A stretch of DNA of 64,000 nt from Saururus chinensis (lineage: Eukaryota > Streptophyta > Magnoliopsida > Piperales > Saururaceae). The DNA is taken from assembly GCA_035235625.1 (NCBI GenBank), contig CP141149.1, forward strand, positions 33,287,753 through 33,351,752. Reading direction: 5' to 3'. Made by a program: the position numbers and the translations under genes. Positions 49,801-60,917 of the stretch are shown piece by piece; the first letter of the stretch is position 1, and every line of letters begins with the position of its first letter. The notes beneath the pieces were generated by a model. That model had not been told where the DNA came from. It ran no database searches and saw only the letters and a list, made by a program, of their open reading frames with translations.

Positions 49801-51535
49801 AACTATGTTTCTTGATAAGATTCTTTGCATCTTACTAAACTTTTTTATTATTATCTGTGGACTTCTTCACTTGCATTTAGTCTCATATTTCTTATTGGTA
49901 ACCAAGCCTAAGATCAAATAATCTTCTTCCAAATTGTAAATAGTCTCTACTTCCAATAATTAGTTAATGGCAGAAACTGATTTTAACTCTGGTAGATGGC
50001 TGTATCTTGCTTACACTGTATTAAATTTGTGCAATTTACTTGAATAAATGTAAGATTAAAGTTTATGAGAAAAAATATTGCGGTGACTACATGAATTTTA
50101 TGCATTGTTTTACGTTTCTTCATGTGATAGTGTAAAAGAATTAAGGTACTGGGTTTTCTTTTCTTTCATTGTATGAATTTTTCTTCAGCTTAGAAAGGAG
50201 ATGGGTCTTATTTTTCAGGTGAAAGGATTTGTCACAAAGATGGAAGAGTGCATGGGTGCATGTGACTGCATTATTACAAAGGTAGTTTGATAAAGGTAAA
50301 GTTAATTAATGTATAGTTGATGATGTGAATAAGTGATTCATAATCAGTGGTTTGGTTGCAGGCTGGCCCTGGGACCATTGCTGAGGCTATGATACAAGGT
50401 CTTCCGATAGTTCTTAATGGTTATATTGCTGGTCAGGTATATGCATTTCTTTGCTCTGTTTTCTGCCTTGCCATATGGTTGTTGCAATTAGTTGCTTAAG
50501 GAATTAGATCTGGACATGGGTAAATTGTGCATTTTAAGGGGAGTTGGAACCGATTGGTTTACAAGGGAATGTGCTATGAGATTTGAACATGGCTGTATGA
50601 CTTTATGGGGCATACCATGTATCAGTTTCAAAGATCTAATAAAGTTGTGCATCAAAGCAATTATATATGCCTGTCACTTCAATATGCCAAATTTGGAGAT
50701 GCAGAAAATTTTGTTCTAACAGAAGATTTGTTTTTCAAAGGGTGTCGGTCAAACTTGCTTTTGTTGTGTTCATGGCTCCAAGTCCAGGGCAGATTTATGC
50801 TGGTGAAAAATTATGGGTAGTTCTGTAAACATTTACGGAACCTGTTTTTCTTTTCAGGACATATAGAGTATAACTTACTGCAGTGTGTTCATGATGCAAA
50901 CCCAGGAATATTGTTGTGCTTTTAAAATATATTTTAGTGGGATACTCCTGTACACATTTTCTTTTAACAGATACGAAAACAGTTGAAAATGTTCATTCTG
51001 GTTGAGGGCACTATGAAGTGTTTAGTTAGAACAAGATTTCATGCTCTACATATTTTTCTACATCATATCTGCATAATTCCAGCTATCAGTTGTCGGCAAC
51101 ATGAGTTTTGCATTGCCATTGATTTTGGTGTACTTGAAATGATGATATGGTATCTATGATTGAAGTTGCGACTAGATTCTGGTAAAAGGATACTGTTGTG
51201 TGGAATTACGAGCTCATGATGTACATATAAATTTATTCTGTTTTATGTATTTGTTCATAACATATTATGCCTTTTGTCCGGCTTGTTGAGAACAGGAAGT
51301 TGGAAATGTGCCCTACGTTGTGGAAAATGGATGTGGGAAGTTCTCGAAGTCTCCAAGGGATATTGCCAATATTGTGGCTGAATGGTTTGGTCCCAAAGCT
51401 GAGGAGTTGAAAGCCATGTCTCTCAATGCTCTGAAGCTGGCTCGCCCAGATGCTGTGTTTAAGATTGTTCATGACCTTCATGAATTGATTCGAGAGAGAA
51501 GTCTTTTTGTACCCCAGTTTTCATGTGCAACTTGA
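46882..51535 (+). CDS. MGD1: Monogalactosyldiacylglycerol synthase, MGD1 type (8 exons, 515 aa)
   Basis: Exons are 46882-47349, 47467-47639, 48181-48342, 49159-49300, 49386-49610, 50219-50281, 50362-50436 and 51296-51535, with GT/AG junctions and an open 515-aa frame. It transfers galactose from UDP-Gal to diacylglycerol, making MGDG, the main galactolipid of plastid membranes. The long N-terminal extension (about 120 residues) is a plastid transit-type leader, which indicates type A (MGD1) rather than the shorter type B. The ATG at 46882 is the first in frame and gives the expected N-terminus. Motifs: [10 protein letters not shown] at 130-139 opens the GT28 N-domain; [14 protein letters not shown] lies near 332-345; and [10 protein letters not shown] near 411-420 is in the nucleotide-sugar site. 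The C-terminus, [12 protein letters not shown], is conserved. Intron 2 holds a duplicated decoy acceptor (see findings). The reading frame has no defects. Confidence 0.97.
47801..48210 (+). repeat. Tandem duplication in MGD1 intron 2 including a decoy exon 3 start
   Basis: The segment around 47801-48000 and the segment around 48018-48210 align along their length (CTTCTGTACATCTGATTA, TTCTTCTTCTGGG). Both end in a GC(A)TGCAG acceptor followed by sequence similar to the first ~30 bases of exon 3. Only the second leads to an open frame. Confidence 0.85.
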
Positions 51536-52032
51536 CGTTGCCCCATTCTATTGATTTGTCAATTGTAATTTTGTGCTTGAGTATAAAGTTAAAGTTACAA
51601 TGTTCCGGGCAATTCCTCGATGTTTGCAGTAGTTCATCAGTTTTTTTTCTTATTTTTCACGAGATGAGTTCCCGCCTTTGGGTGCAGACAAGTTTGTCGC
51701 AGACATTTTAATTTTACTAGATTGATTTAATCCTTTGATCAGAGGTTCACAACTACTAATTTGCTTTTGACAAGAAAGAAGCCCAACACTCGCAAATCTT
51801 AGATCGACCTTTTATTCACCTGAAAAAATAAAGGACAACTAACAACCGGAAGAAAAATGTTTTACTGATGTGAGGATTTATACTTGATAAATTTATTTTA
51901 TCCTCTAAACTTCATTGATTAATAGAGCTCACTTTTCCGAACCCCACTAATCAGCAGTTTTATCCACTTGAAAAAATTTCCACTTCATTAATTTAGATAC
52001 TTACAAACGGAAGGACAAAAAAGCAACAACAA
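51536..52032. other. MGD1 3' UTR and spacer
   Basis: The sequence after the stop should contain the MGD1 3' UTR; no clear AATAAA lies in the first 250 bp. The rest is AT-rich with no gene. Confidence 0.4.
52018..52023 (-). terminator. Pol III terminator of tRNA-Thr
   Basis: Six T residues on the minus strand, ten bases after the tRNA 3' end. Confidence 0.7.
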
Positions 52033-52106
52033 TGCTTTCATTGAGAGTTGAACTCAAGACCTCCCGCTTACTAAACGGGTGCTCTAACCAACTGAGCTAT
52101 GAAAGC
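52033..52106 (-). tRNA. trnT-AGU: tRNA-Thr (anticodon AGT)
   Basis: The minus strand folds as a full cloverleaf. The acceptor stem is GCTTTCA/TGAAAGC with discriminator A. The D arm is AGCTC..GAGC, the anticodon stem CCCGT/GCGGG, with loop TTAGTAA (anticodon AGT). A five-base variable region is followed by the T arm TTGAG-TTCAACT-CTCAA. The internal A box (TAGCTCAGTTGG) and B box (GTTCAACTC) are intact. There is no intron. A T6 run on the minus strand (52018-52023) is a good Pol III terminator. An A34 anticodon (read as inosine) indicates a nuclear, not organellar, tRNA. Confidence 0.95.
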
Positions 52107-52291
52107 AAGTTGTTTTAATGCGCATAATTTATTTAGAAAACATAAAAATACCAGCAACACAGAATGCAAAATAATCGCCCGGTAGAGAGTGTGTGCCCGG
52201 GGGACGCTCGGCGGCAGAAGCCTTATCCTCCATGCTGAGCTGAAAGAAGAAAAACACAAGAATTGAATTGAATGTGATTTCCTTGATAGCC

Positions 52292-54260
52292 ATGGCGTCA
52301 GCTGCGATTTCCTCGTTCGCTCTCAGTCTCAGATGCGTCCCTTCTGCGCTTTCCACCCCATCCTTCCGTGCCGTTCGAGTCGCTCCCCTCCAATGCCAAC
52401 GATGTTCCTTGTCCTTAAGCTCCTCCTCCAATGCCTTCTTATCCGGCTCTCTCTCTTTCCTTCCCCCAATACTCTCTCCCCTCATTTCCACTCATCAGAA
52501 GAAGGCTTCTTCTCTCACCGTCTTTTCTGCCAAAGGGTATAAGATGAAAACTCATAAGGTGAATAATGTTTTGCCTTTTGCTTAACTGTTCCGTTGTTGT
52601 TTCTGAAGATGCGAACTGCTTCATTCCTTGGTTGCCATAATTCTGTTGGTTTATGTGAATAATCAAAATTTCGCCTTCAGGCATCCGCCAAACGATTTCG
52701 GGTGACGGGGAAAGGGAAGATAATGCGAAGACGGGCCGGAAAGCAACATCTGCTGGCGAAGAAGAACACTAAAAGGAAGCTTCGGTTGTCAAAAATGGTC
52801 TCTTTCTCGCTCTCTACAATTTTTTTTAATTCTTTTCTGGTTGAAGCTTGGGACTAAACGATGTTTTACTATGTTTTGTTAAGTTGGAGTGTTTTTCTTT
52901 CTACTTTCTTCTTTTGTGCTTCAGCAGCTTTTGAATGATTGCGCATTTTGTCCTTGTGAAAGAATTTGCTTGATTTGGACTCGTTGATTGATTGTCTTAT
53001 AAATTTTATGTTGCAAACACATTACTAATTTCCATTTGAAGCATGTTGACATCTGGGTGTGGTCGATTGTCTCTAATCCTGCAAATCGAGCGAAATTGAT
53101 GTTTTTTAATGATTTTCAACCAAAGCATTTTAGAAAAATTGGGAATTCTGTTGAAGAGCGTTGTTTTGTGATTCTATGGCATCTATTACTACCTCTCCTG
53201 CTCTTTTGATGTCAAGTGGAGCCTCGGCAGCTTATGTTGCTGGTTTACCTTTGCTTCTCTTAATTGTTAGGTAAGAGAGTGTAATGTGTGTTCACTTTCA
53301 AAATCATTACACCTAACAATGTCATGTTGAGTTGGGTGGATCTGTCCTGTTTTAAAGTGAATACACCAAAGGTAACCAAGTAGTATTGTTTTTCAAATAG
53401 ACTTGTCTACTTTTAGGAGGGGTGCAACTGATCAAACAAATTAATGAATGGGACAGAAATTTTACATATTAAGGCATATTAAGTTTGATATCAAAGAACT
53501 CTGTGGATGATCGTCCATTAAGTTTTTGGGTGCATAAAACTGAATTGTTCCCTCTGTCTGATTGTTTATCCTTTTATATCATAAAGAACTTCATTTATAA
53601 TGGTTGTCCACTGTTTCCCTCCATCACGCAATGAAGGATTAGTTTTTTTTTATAAGTGCAGGGGATAAGTTATACACTGGTCAAAAATTTTATGCAGACT
53701 GAAACAACAACCACATCGATTTCTTCCTTTGTATGCTTTACAAAACTTTCTTGTTATGATGGCCTTTCGTCATGTCAAGTAGAAATAGAAAGTAAGGCTT
53801 TTGCAGAATGTATGATGTGATTTCTCTGGAAAATTTTATAAATTTGATTAACATGTCTAGAAGCGCATTTAATTAGCATCATTTGTCCCAGTGGCTATGC
53901 ATTTATATCTCATTCCAGAATTTCAGGAGTCCTGTGTATGATTTCTTAGCGTTTAAGTACTGAGCAGACCCTGGAAGAGACATTATAATAAGTCAAAATG
54001 TCTTCAAAACTGCTTGATGATTATCACCAATTGATTTTGAGTTGTTAGGTTGATTCTACAGCTTGGTTAAGGCATAAGATAAATTTTGTTGCCTTGTCCT
54101 GATTTTCCCTTAGGCAGATGCATGCCATATTTTTTTCTAGGTACAATTGTATAACTTTTGTGATTTTTTTTTGGTTTTCCAGCAACAAGTTGATCGAAGT
54201 GACTATGACAATGTGATTGGTGCTCTTCCATATCTTAAAGTGAACAGGAACGCCTCCTGA
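52292..54260 (+). CDS. RPL35: Plastid 50S ribosomal protein L35 precursor (3 exons, 153 aa)
   Basis: Exons are 52292-52558, 52681-52797 and 54183-54260, all phase 0. The start is the ATG in GCCATGGCG; the longer open frame upstream has no ATG. The first ~80 residues are rich in Ser, Ala, Leu and Arg and lack acidic residues, a typical chloroplast transit peptide. The mature part has the bL35 motifs [38 protein letters not shown] and a C-terminal LPYLKVNR. Bacterial-type L35 is about 65 aa, which fits the conserved part. It is a component of the chloroplast large ribosomal subunit. The 1.4-kb second intron contains no other gene. The tRNA-Thr gene lies only 185 bp upstream on the opposite strand, so the promoter space is short. 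Confidence 0.96.
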
Positions 54261-54492
54261 GATATTTTATATGCAGTTAGAACCTCTGGAATTGCCAAAA
54301 TTTTTGTGCTTCAAGTGGTTAAATCAATCACAAGCCCTGCATTGTTTTCTACTTTTAACTTATGAAATAACTCCTGCTTTCAAGACTCATGCTCCAGCCT
54401 ACTTCACATAGCGGTATGCTATTTTACAAAGCATTTTTTTCAAGTCTTCCTGCTGCAGACACTAAATGATAGTAAGAATGGGATCTGAAATT

Positions 54493-54714
54493 GGGGAAGA
54501 GTTTTTCCTCACTTATAATGAGCCAAGTGTAAGCTACGCATGGGAGCCGTTCATCCACAAGATTGATGTCACATACACTAGCGCATGTTAGCGTCAGTAT
54601 CAATAATGCTAACATACATTAGCATGTGTACCATCGATCTGAAATATCAACGGCTCCTCATGTGTAGATTATGTTTAGGCCCATAGTCAAAAGGGAGCAT
54701 GAAAAGCTCTTCCC
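54493..54714. mobile_element. GGGAAGAG-type MITE, copy 3 (best preserved)
   Basis: The ends GGGGAAGAGTTTTTC and GAAAAGCTCTTCCC are inverted over about 14 bp. Length is 222 bp. It contains CATGGGAGCCGTTCATCCAC, ACCATCGATCTGAAATATCA and AAAAGGGAGCATGAAAAGCT. It lies just downstream of RPL35. Flanks are similar (CTGAAATT, TGAATTAG) but not a clean duplication. Confidence 0.75.
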
Positions 54715-55325
54715 TGAATTAGAAGCACATGGTCAGGTCGCATATATGTGCAGGGTTGGCGGGAAAGTTTCAGTTTTTCTCCCCTCTCCAATTGTGTACG
54801 ATTTGCCATTGCAGTTGAAACCAGTGGATGAAATGCTTGACTAAATAGTTGAAGTTTTATACTCATGCAAGGAGCTGATGAGAAACAGGCTTTCCTAATT
54901 ATCATTATACTCGGATTTATTTATTAAATCGTAAAATAAGAGCTTCTGTAGTTATCTTGCTTCCTCGATATATGTTCTGATTGTTGGATGTAGGGGTGAC
55001 ACTTTTGGCAATGGCTGTGAGGGCAAGTCTGACCAGGTTTAGGAGAAATTTATCTAGTGGAATAGGGCCGGTAATGAGTAATCAATATCGATCTTTTATA
55101 TTTATATTTATATTATTATTATTATTAAAGTGAAAAAATTTGGTCGAGATTATTTGTCATAGAAGTCTTAAATTTCCCTTGATATGCCTAAAGTATTATT
55201 TATACTCTCTTATTTTTGAATCGGATCAAATTGTTTAAGTTTAACAGGAATATAAGATTCTAAATCCCTGGAGTGCACCACGTGCAAATTAGTTGAATTA
55301 AGTCACCCTCTTCTTATTTGAAGGG
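54715..55325. other. Spacer, no gene seen
   Basis: Short frames only; there is an (ATT)n run near 55108-55125. Confidence 0.4.
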
Positions 55326-56195
55326 TAGAGTTTTTCTTTGAGAACAATGAGCTTAGTGTTAGCTATGTATAATAATTATTTATTCATGAGATTGATAGTA
55401 CATATATTTAGGGTTGGTATTCAGCCAAATAGTCGGCAGACAAGGCTTGTTTATGTCTATCTTCACTAATAATTTGTCCGTTAGTATTTTGTCCACAGAC
55501 AAAGCTTCTTTTTCGGCCGACATGGCCATTATCCATGGACATAACATCTTAGGTAATTAGATGAGAGTTGAAGTGGCTAGAGAGAATGAGAGCAGTGTTA
55601 GCAGCATTAACTAAGTAGGGCTTGGGTGAGGATCTCTGGATTAAGTAATTTAGCATATAATAATATTTTTTAAACTTATATATGTCATCTTCTTCATTTG
55701 TAGTATTACTATTAGACAAATTAGTTCATTTTGAAAAGTTAGATAGAGCTATTTATGTAGGACAAAAGAAATATTTAATAACTAGTTTTAAAGAAGAATT
55801 CAAATATAACATTAATATGATTGTATTTAAATTGTTAAAGATTTAAGTATAAAAAAATGGTAAGAATAATTAGAGGAGAAATAAAAATTGTCCTTCATAT
55901 AAGAATGCATATTGTATTTAAAAGTTAACTGGACCTCGAACAAACGATCGGATGTGGTCTTTGTCCATGATCATGTCCAAAAATTGGCGGACAAAAGAAT
56001 TCAGCAGGACACGGCCATGGACACCTCGGATACGGCCCGAACGTCGGACGATGGACGTCCACGACGAGCCCTACATATGTTAACGCATGTTAGTGGAAGT
56101 AATACTAACGTTAATATGTGTGTCATCAATCTTAAATATCAACAGTTCTTATATATAACTTATCTTCAAAGGGGTGCATAAAAAACTCCTACTTA
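55326..56195. mobile_element. GGGAAGAG-type MITE, copy 4, split by a hAT insertion
   Basis: The left part (55326-55408) matches the start of copy 3 (GAGTTTTTCTTTGAGAACAATGAGC). The right part (from 56074) matches its middle and end (GTTAACGCATGTTAG, CATCAATCTTAAATATCAAC, GGGGTGCATAAAAAACTCCT). The last 33 bp are tandemly duplicated at 56163-56230. Confidence 0.7.
55409..56073. mobile_element. Non-autonomous hAT element, 665 bp, inside MITE copy 4
   Basis: The ends TAGGGTTGG and CGAGCCCTA are imperfect inverted repeats. The flanks CATATATT (55401-55408) and CATATGTT (56074-56081) are an 8-bp duplication with one change. Subterminal GGCCGACATGG/CCATGGACA motifs occur in both orientations. A plus-strand frame beginning at 55912 is noncoding hAT sequence. 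Confidence 0.75.
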
Positions 56196-57289
56196 AAGAT
56201 AGGGGTGCATAAAAAACTCCTACTTAAAGATAGGAGCAATGAAGTTGCTGATAATTTTATACTAATTATGTCCAACTAAATCTTATGTTTGCATTTGGAT
56301 TAATAATCACTAATTACATTGCATGAACAATGTTCGTTTGTCAGCTAGTCAGATTTGCATCCATCTATACTAAAATGGATGCTATATTTTTAAATCTGTC
56401 CCTAATGTAGATAGCTATGGACAAGGGCTTTTCATGATTACAACTATTAATTATATATTTTATTATTATTATTATTATTATTAACTAGTACTAAATTATT
56501 ATCTTTCATCACATAGGAGATAGAGGTGGAGGTGGAGGTGGAGGTGGAGGTGGGTGAGGCTAGAGGGGCTACATGGGGGGCTCATGTGGTACCATGTGGT
56601 CCCCTCTTAAGTGTTGTGGCAAACTTGAATTGCCCCTCCTATGCTTTTTTTCATGGCTTTATCCCTCATAATAATATTATCAAAATTACATGGCATTTTT
56701 TTGTCTTCCCTAGCATTATTATTTACTTATTTATTAGACAAAATAATTTTATTAATATTATAATTTATTTTTAAACTACTCTTGGGTTGAAAATGAAGTG
56801 GTTTATATCAAACCTTAACATTTTTTTGTTTGTGTCTATCTGTGTCTATCATGGACATTTGTGGGTAGATAAACACATGATCCACATGGAATCGGATAGT
56901 TGATGATATGTTTTCTCCATATCTGTGTCTATCCGTTTACACCCCTCCATCCAGAAATAAATTAGAGCTAGTGACTCTTGGGGCGCCTATTTACTTACTA
57001 TAGTGAGAAGTGGGTTGCACCCATCCATAATGCATAACCACTAGTAGCTTTATATTTAAAAATAAATAAAAGTAATTCTAAACACACTAAGGTATTGTTT
57101 GACAATACGTTTGAAGGCAAATATAAATTATATTTTACTTCAATTGCCTTTAGGAGAAACAACCATTAATGTATCTTGAATTGCCCCAAGGATTTATGAG
57201 CTATTTCTACAAAAGGCTCTTTAAGACTTTTAGTAATACATGTGAGGCTAGAAATTAAAAAGAAATGGGCTAGTCACCGAAATGAGGAA
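56196..57289. other. Spacer with GGAGGT microsatellite, no gene seen
   Basis: A (GGAGGT)n run lies at 56522-56551; the frame starting at 56526 (EVEVEVEV) is this run. A hAT-like end GTGTCTATCCGTTTACACCCCT at 56930-56951 suggests one more fragment, but no partner end was found. Confidence 0.45.
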
Positions 57290-57452
57290 GGAGGAAGTTG
57301 ATTTGGTGCACATGCTAACTTACGTTAATGTTAGTATATTTAACATTAACATATGCTAGTATGTACATTGTTAATCTTAAATATCAATTGCTCTTGCTCC
57401 TACGCATAACTTATATTAGGTTCATTGTCTTAAAGGTGCATGAAAAACTCTT
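57290..57452. mobile_element. GGGAAGAG-type MITE, copy 5 (partial)
   Basis: It shares GTGCACATGCTAACTTACGTTA, TGTTAATCTTAAATATCAA and GGTGCATGAAAAACTCTTCCC with the other copies. The left part is lost. Confidence 0.6.
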
Positions 57453-57854
57453 CCCACAAATAAAGGATACTAATATCTAAATATCCAACATAAAAGCCAA
57501 AGAGAACAAACCCACTCAACTCTTTCTCACCTATGGAAAGTAATATTGGCTGATATGAATATGTATTAATCGATATGTACTCATATTGACTAAGACTAAT
57601 ATAATATAAGGGGTATACATGCCCTATATAAAAAGTTGATATATTTCAGCTATATTGGTCATATTATATCGATACGATTGATATGTATTAATATTAAATT
57701 ATTTTTTATTTTAAAAATATTTTATTACAAATTCTAAAAATAAAAATACAATTTTTAAAAAAACTCTTTGAATATTTAAAACTAACAATGTTTTTGTTGT
57801 ATTAAAAATAAATTTTTTAAAAATTATATTAAATAAATACTGGTGGGTTTATAC

Positions 57855-57857
<3 letters not shown>

Positions 57858-57931
<74 letters not shown>
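57858..57931. repeat. (TA)n microsatellite, about 74 bp
   Basis: A pure TA run in an AT-rich intergenic stretch (57480-58400) that has no recognisable gene. Confidence 0.95.
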
Positions 57932-57933
<2 letters not shown>

Positions 57934-58762
57934 AAAATAGTGCTCCACAATTATACATTTCCTTACACATCTAACTTAAGTATTTTTTTATAATATTTAT
58001 ATAACTTATATTAAATATTTTATTATAGAATATTTTAAAACACTTAATATAGGACATAGGGAGCACTAGTTTGTATAAACACTATGGTCTATTAATTATA
58101 TATTTTAAGTATTGTAATATTTATAGTTATTGTATTAATATCATAATATTTTTAATTGGTAAGATGATGATATTATATTATATAATTGATAGTTATTTAT
58201 TAATTACAAATTAAGTTATACTATTATGCACATTGTATTTTGAACTAATTTATATTTTTTATGATATTATTATTCAATTATTGTGACTTTATATTTAATT
58301 ATATTTTTTATATTATAAAAAAATATTATAATAATATATTAATAATATATATATATAAAATTTTATCCTTATTTTAAAATATAATAAATATATTATCGAT
58401 GCATAGTCATCGATATTAGCATTCCTGTCACTACAGCCTTAAATGTTCCCACTACGAGCGCTCAGGGCAAATTGGCCGTGGGGTCCTCTCGGCTCTCAGG
58501 CTCAGCCGATCGCAAAATTATTTCGGCTGCGAGGGGCGAAAGTGGAAGAATAATTAATTGATTATCCACGTAGTTAAAATAGCAGAAGCCGGTAAAACGT
58601 GTTCTGGTCGTGGCTTCCGAGTGCGGAGTTCCAAATTCGTCAATCTCTGTGACGGGCGTCCTGCCGGCGAGGGTTACCAGTCAGTCCGCGGTCGGTGAAC
58701 GATTCGAAACTTGGAGCGTTATCACTCTTTTCACCCTTCTACTCTCTTCCGCACTCGCGCGC

Positions 58763-60917
58763 ATGGACAAGGGCAAGGTTTCGGGACGGAGATGGGCGAT
58801 CGATTTCACGGATGCTCCTACTCCTCGCGATATTCCTGATCCTTTGGGATTCGATCGAGCTTCTCAAGATCAGGTACTCATCTCACTTGATGCCTCTATC
58901 CCAATTCCATAAAGTAACTGTCTGTATTTTTTGGTGTGGGCGGGGTGGTGCCTTGGATTTATCGTGACTTTGCATCTGGAAACTTTCGTTCAGGATGATT
59001 CCACAGTCAGCCGGCAGAAGAAGGAAGCCGAGTCGGCTTGGAAATCTCAGGTAACTTCCTTTCCGATTTCTAGTTTCCGGGTCCTTTTTTTTAACATTAC
59101 CTTATGCCTGTTTACTTCGTTTCTGGTCGTTCGACTTTTTTGACATATATTTCTGCTGAATCAGTTCACTAACTATACTACTTGCGCTCTTTAGTTAGCC
59201 TTGATGTAGAACTCTTTCATTATCCATGAACAATACCCTAGTGTTTTTGTCATGCCCTTTATTAGATAGGCCAAAGTTCAAGCCTCAACTTTTTTATTTC
59301 CAGTATTTTTGCTGATCCGTTGGCCCTATGCCGCAATTGTATTTAAGTAAAATTGTAGGGGTAATAATTTCACTATTTATATGGTTGAAATTCACTCGGT
59401 ATTGAGATCTAGGTATCAGTTTTGCTATTACAAAATTGTGTCACAAGTTTGATACATGTGTCCTTTCCTATGAGAAGAAAGCTTGGGAAGTGGCTCAAGG
59501 CCCAATGAAAAACTTGTTGATGATGGGTTTCATGATGTGGATGGCTGGAAGCACGGTCCATTTGTTTAGCATTGGCATCACGTTCTCTGCTCTTTGGCAG
59601 CCTATCAGTGCCCTCCAAAGCGTCGGAAAAGGTATGTTTCAATTTATTTATTTTTGTACTTATCAACCACTGCAGTAGCTTGAGGTTTTCATTTTGCCTC
59701 CTACGGTCAGACTCTAGGAATTAACCTAATTTGAGCATGCGAACTCATAATTTGTTACGCTGTTGGATTTTATGCTCTGAAGCAACAAACATGTTCTTCT
59801 CTTGGAGGGGTTGATGTAAGACGGAAGTCGTTGTTGTGAGCTTGAACATCTATAGGATTTCTCATGCCATGTCAATTAACAGTTTTCTTGTCTATGTCAC
59901 AAATTACAAGGTTATCATGTGAATGGAGGAAATTCTGTTTAGTTATATTTTTATAATGTTATGCTACATAAATGATTAATGCTGGTGATACATTTTTAAA
60001 AAAAAATTTACTTGAAAACATAAAATATTGATTAAATAGTAGGTGAGTTTTGTGTCTTGGTTCTTATAAGTATTAATCTGGCAGTGTTATTGTCCATTGT
60101 TCTACTAACAGAGTAGATGGACTGGGAATTCAATTTTCACGACTCTATTTTCTTCCACAGTTTTTGAGCCTTACAAAGATCCAAGAGTAGATACCCTCCT
60201 GCCAAAGTTGGTTTTCATTGCACTGAATTTGGCAGGGATGGCATTAGGCGTCTGGAAGGTTAGGCACCTTTCTCTATCTTATACATATTCTAAAACACTA
60301 ATTATTATATCTGATGATGCTTATTTGTCTTACAACAGCTGAACACGTTAGGACTACTTCCTACGCAGGCGTCTGACTGGGTTTCATCCTTACCTCCTCC
60401 TCAGGTAATATTCTTCCTCCTGGCAGATGGCTTGCACTATCCTTGGAGTTCATTTTCCTACATAATGTGCTCACAATTTCAAACAAGCATTGTTTCTGTT
60501 TTGAAAACAACTACTTTAATATCAGTCACTAAAGTTGAAATCCAAAATGCTAATTGGTTTTTTGTCTGATAGCGGGGAGAGGGGGGGGGTATATGTCCTT
60601 ATCTTAAGGGTTTTATTACATTTAAATTTAGAACTTGTCTGTGAGCTTACCTTTTACTGTTGATCCAAAGAATAACTTTTTTCCCTGCAATGAATGCGTT
60701 AAACTTATGTTGTACTCACTGCACTAGTTTTTTAATATATCATGATGCTGGGTACCTTCTGTATGAAGAAAGATACCACTGTTCTACTTCCACAATTTGT
60801 TCTGCACATGCAAATTGATTTCCTTTTAACTTTTTCGGATGATTTGCTCATAAAATCTGTTTGTTTTTTCAAATTCAGGAAGTTGAATTTACTGGAGGGG
60901 GCCTCCCACTGCCTTAA
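58763..60917 (+). CDS. EMC4: ER membrane protein complex subunit 4 (6 exons, 174 aa)
   Basis: Exons are 58763-58873, 58994-59050, 59478-59631, 60161-60258, 60339-60404 and 60879-60917; the frame is open for 174 aa. EMC4 is a subunit of the EMC insertase that places membrane proteins, including tail-anchored proteins, into the ER. Family features: the N-terminal RRWAIDFTD, DIPDPLGF and KKEAESAWKSQKAWEVAQ; then two hydrophobic segments (about 69-92, containing FMMWMAGSTVHLFSIGITFS, and 124-140); then the C-terminal LNTLGLLPT.ASDW and the short tail TGGGLPLP. The exon 3 acceptor is a tandem GAGAAG: using the first AG (exon from 59475) would add one Lys. I prefer 59478 from family alignment. The ATG at 58763 is the only sensible start. 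Frames further upstream near 58610 are 5' UTR. Confidence 0.96.
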
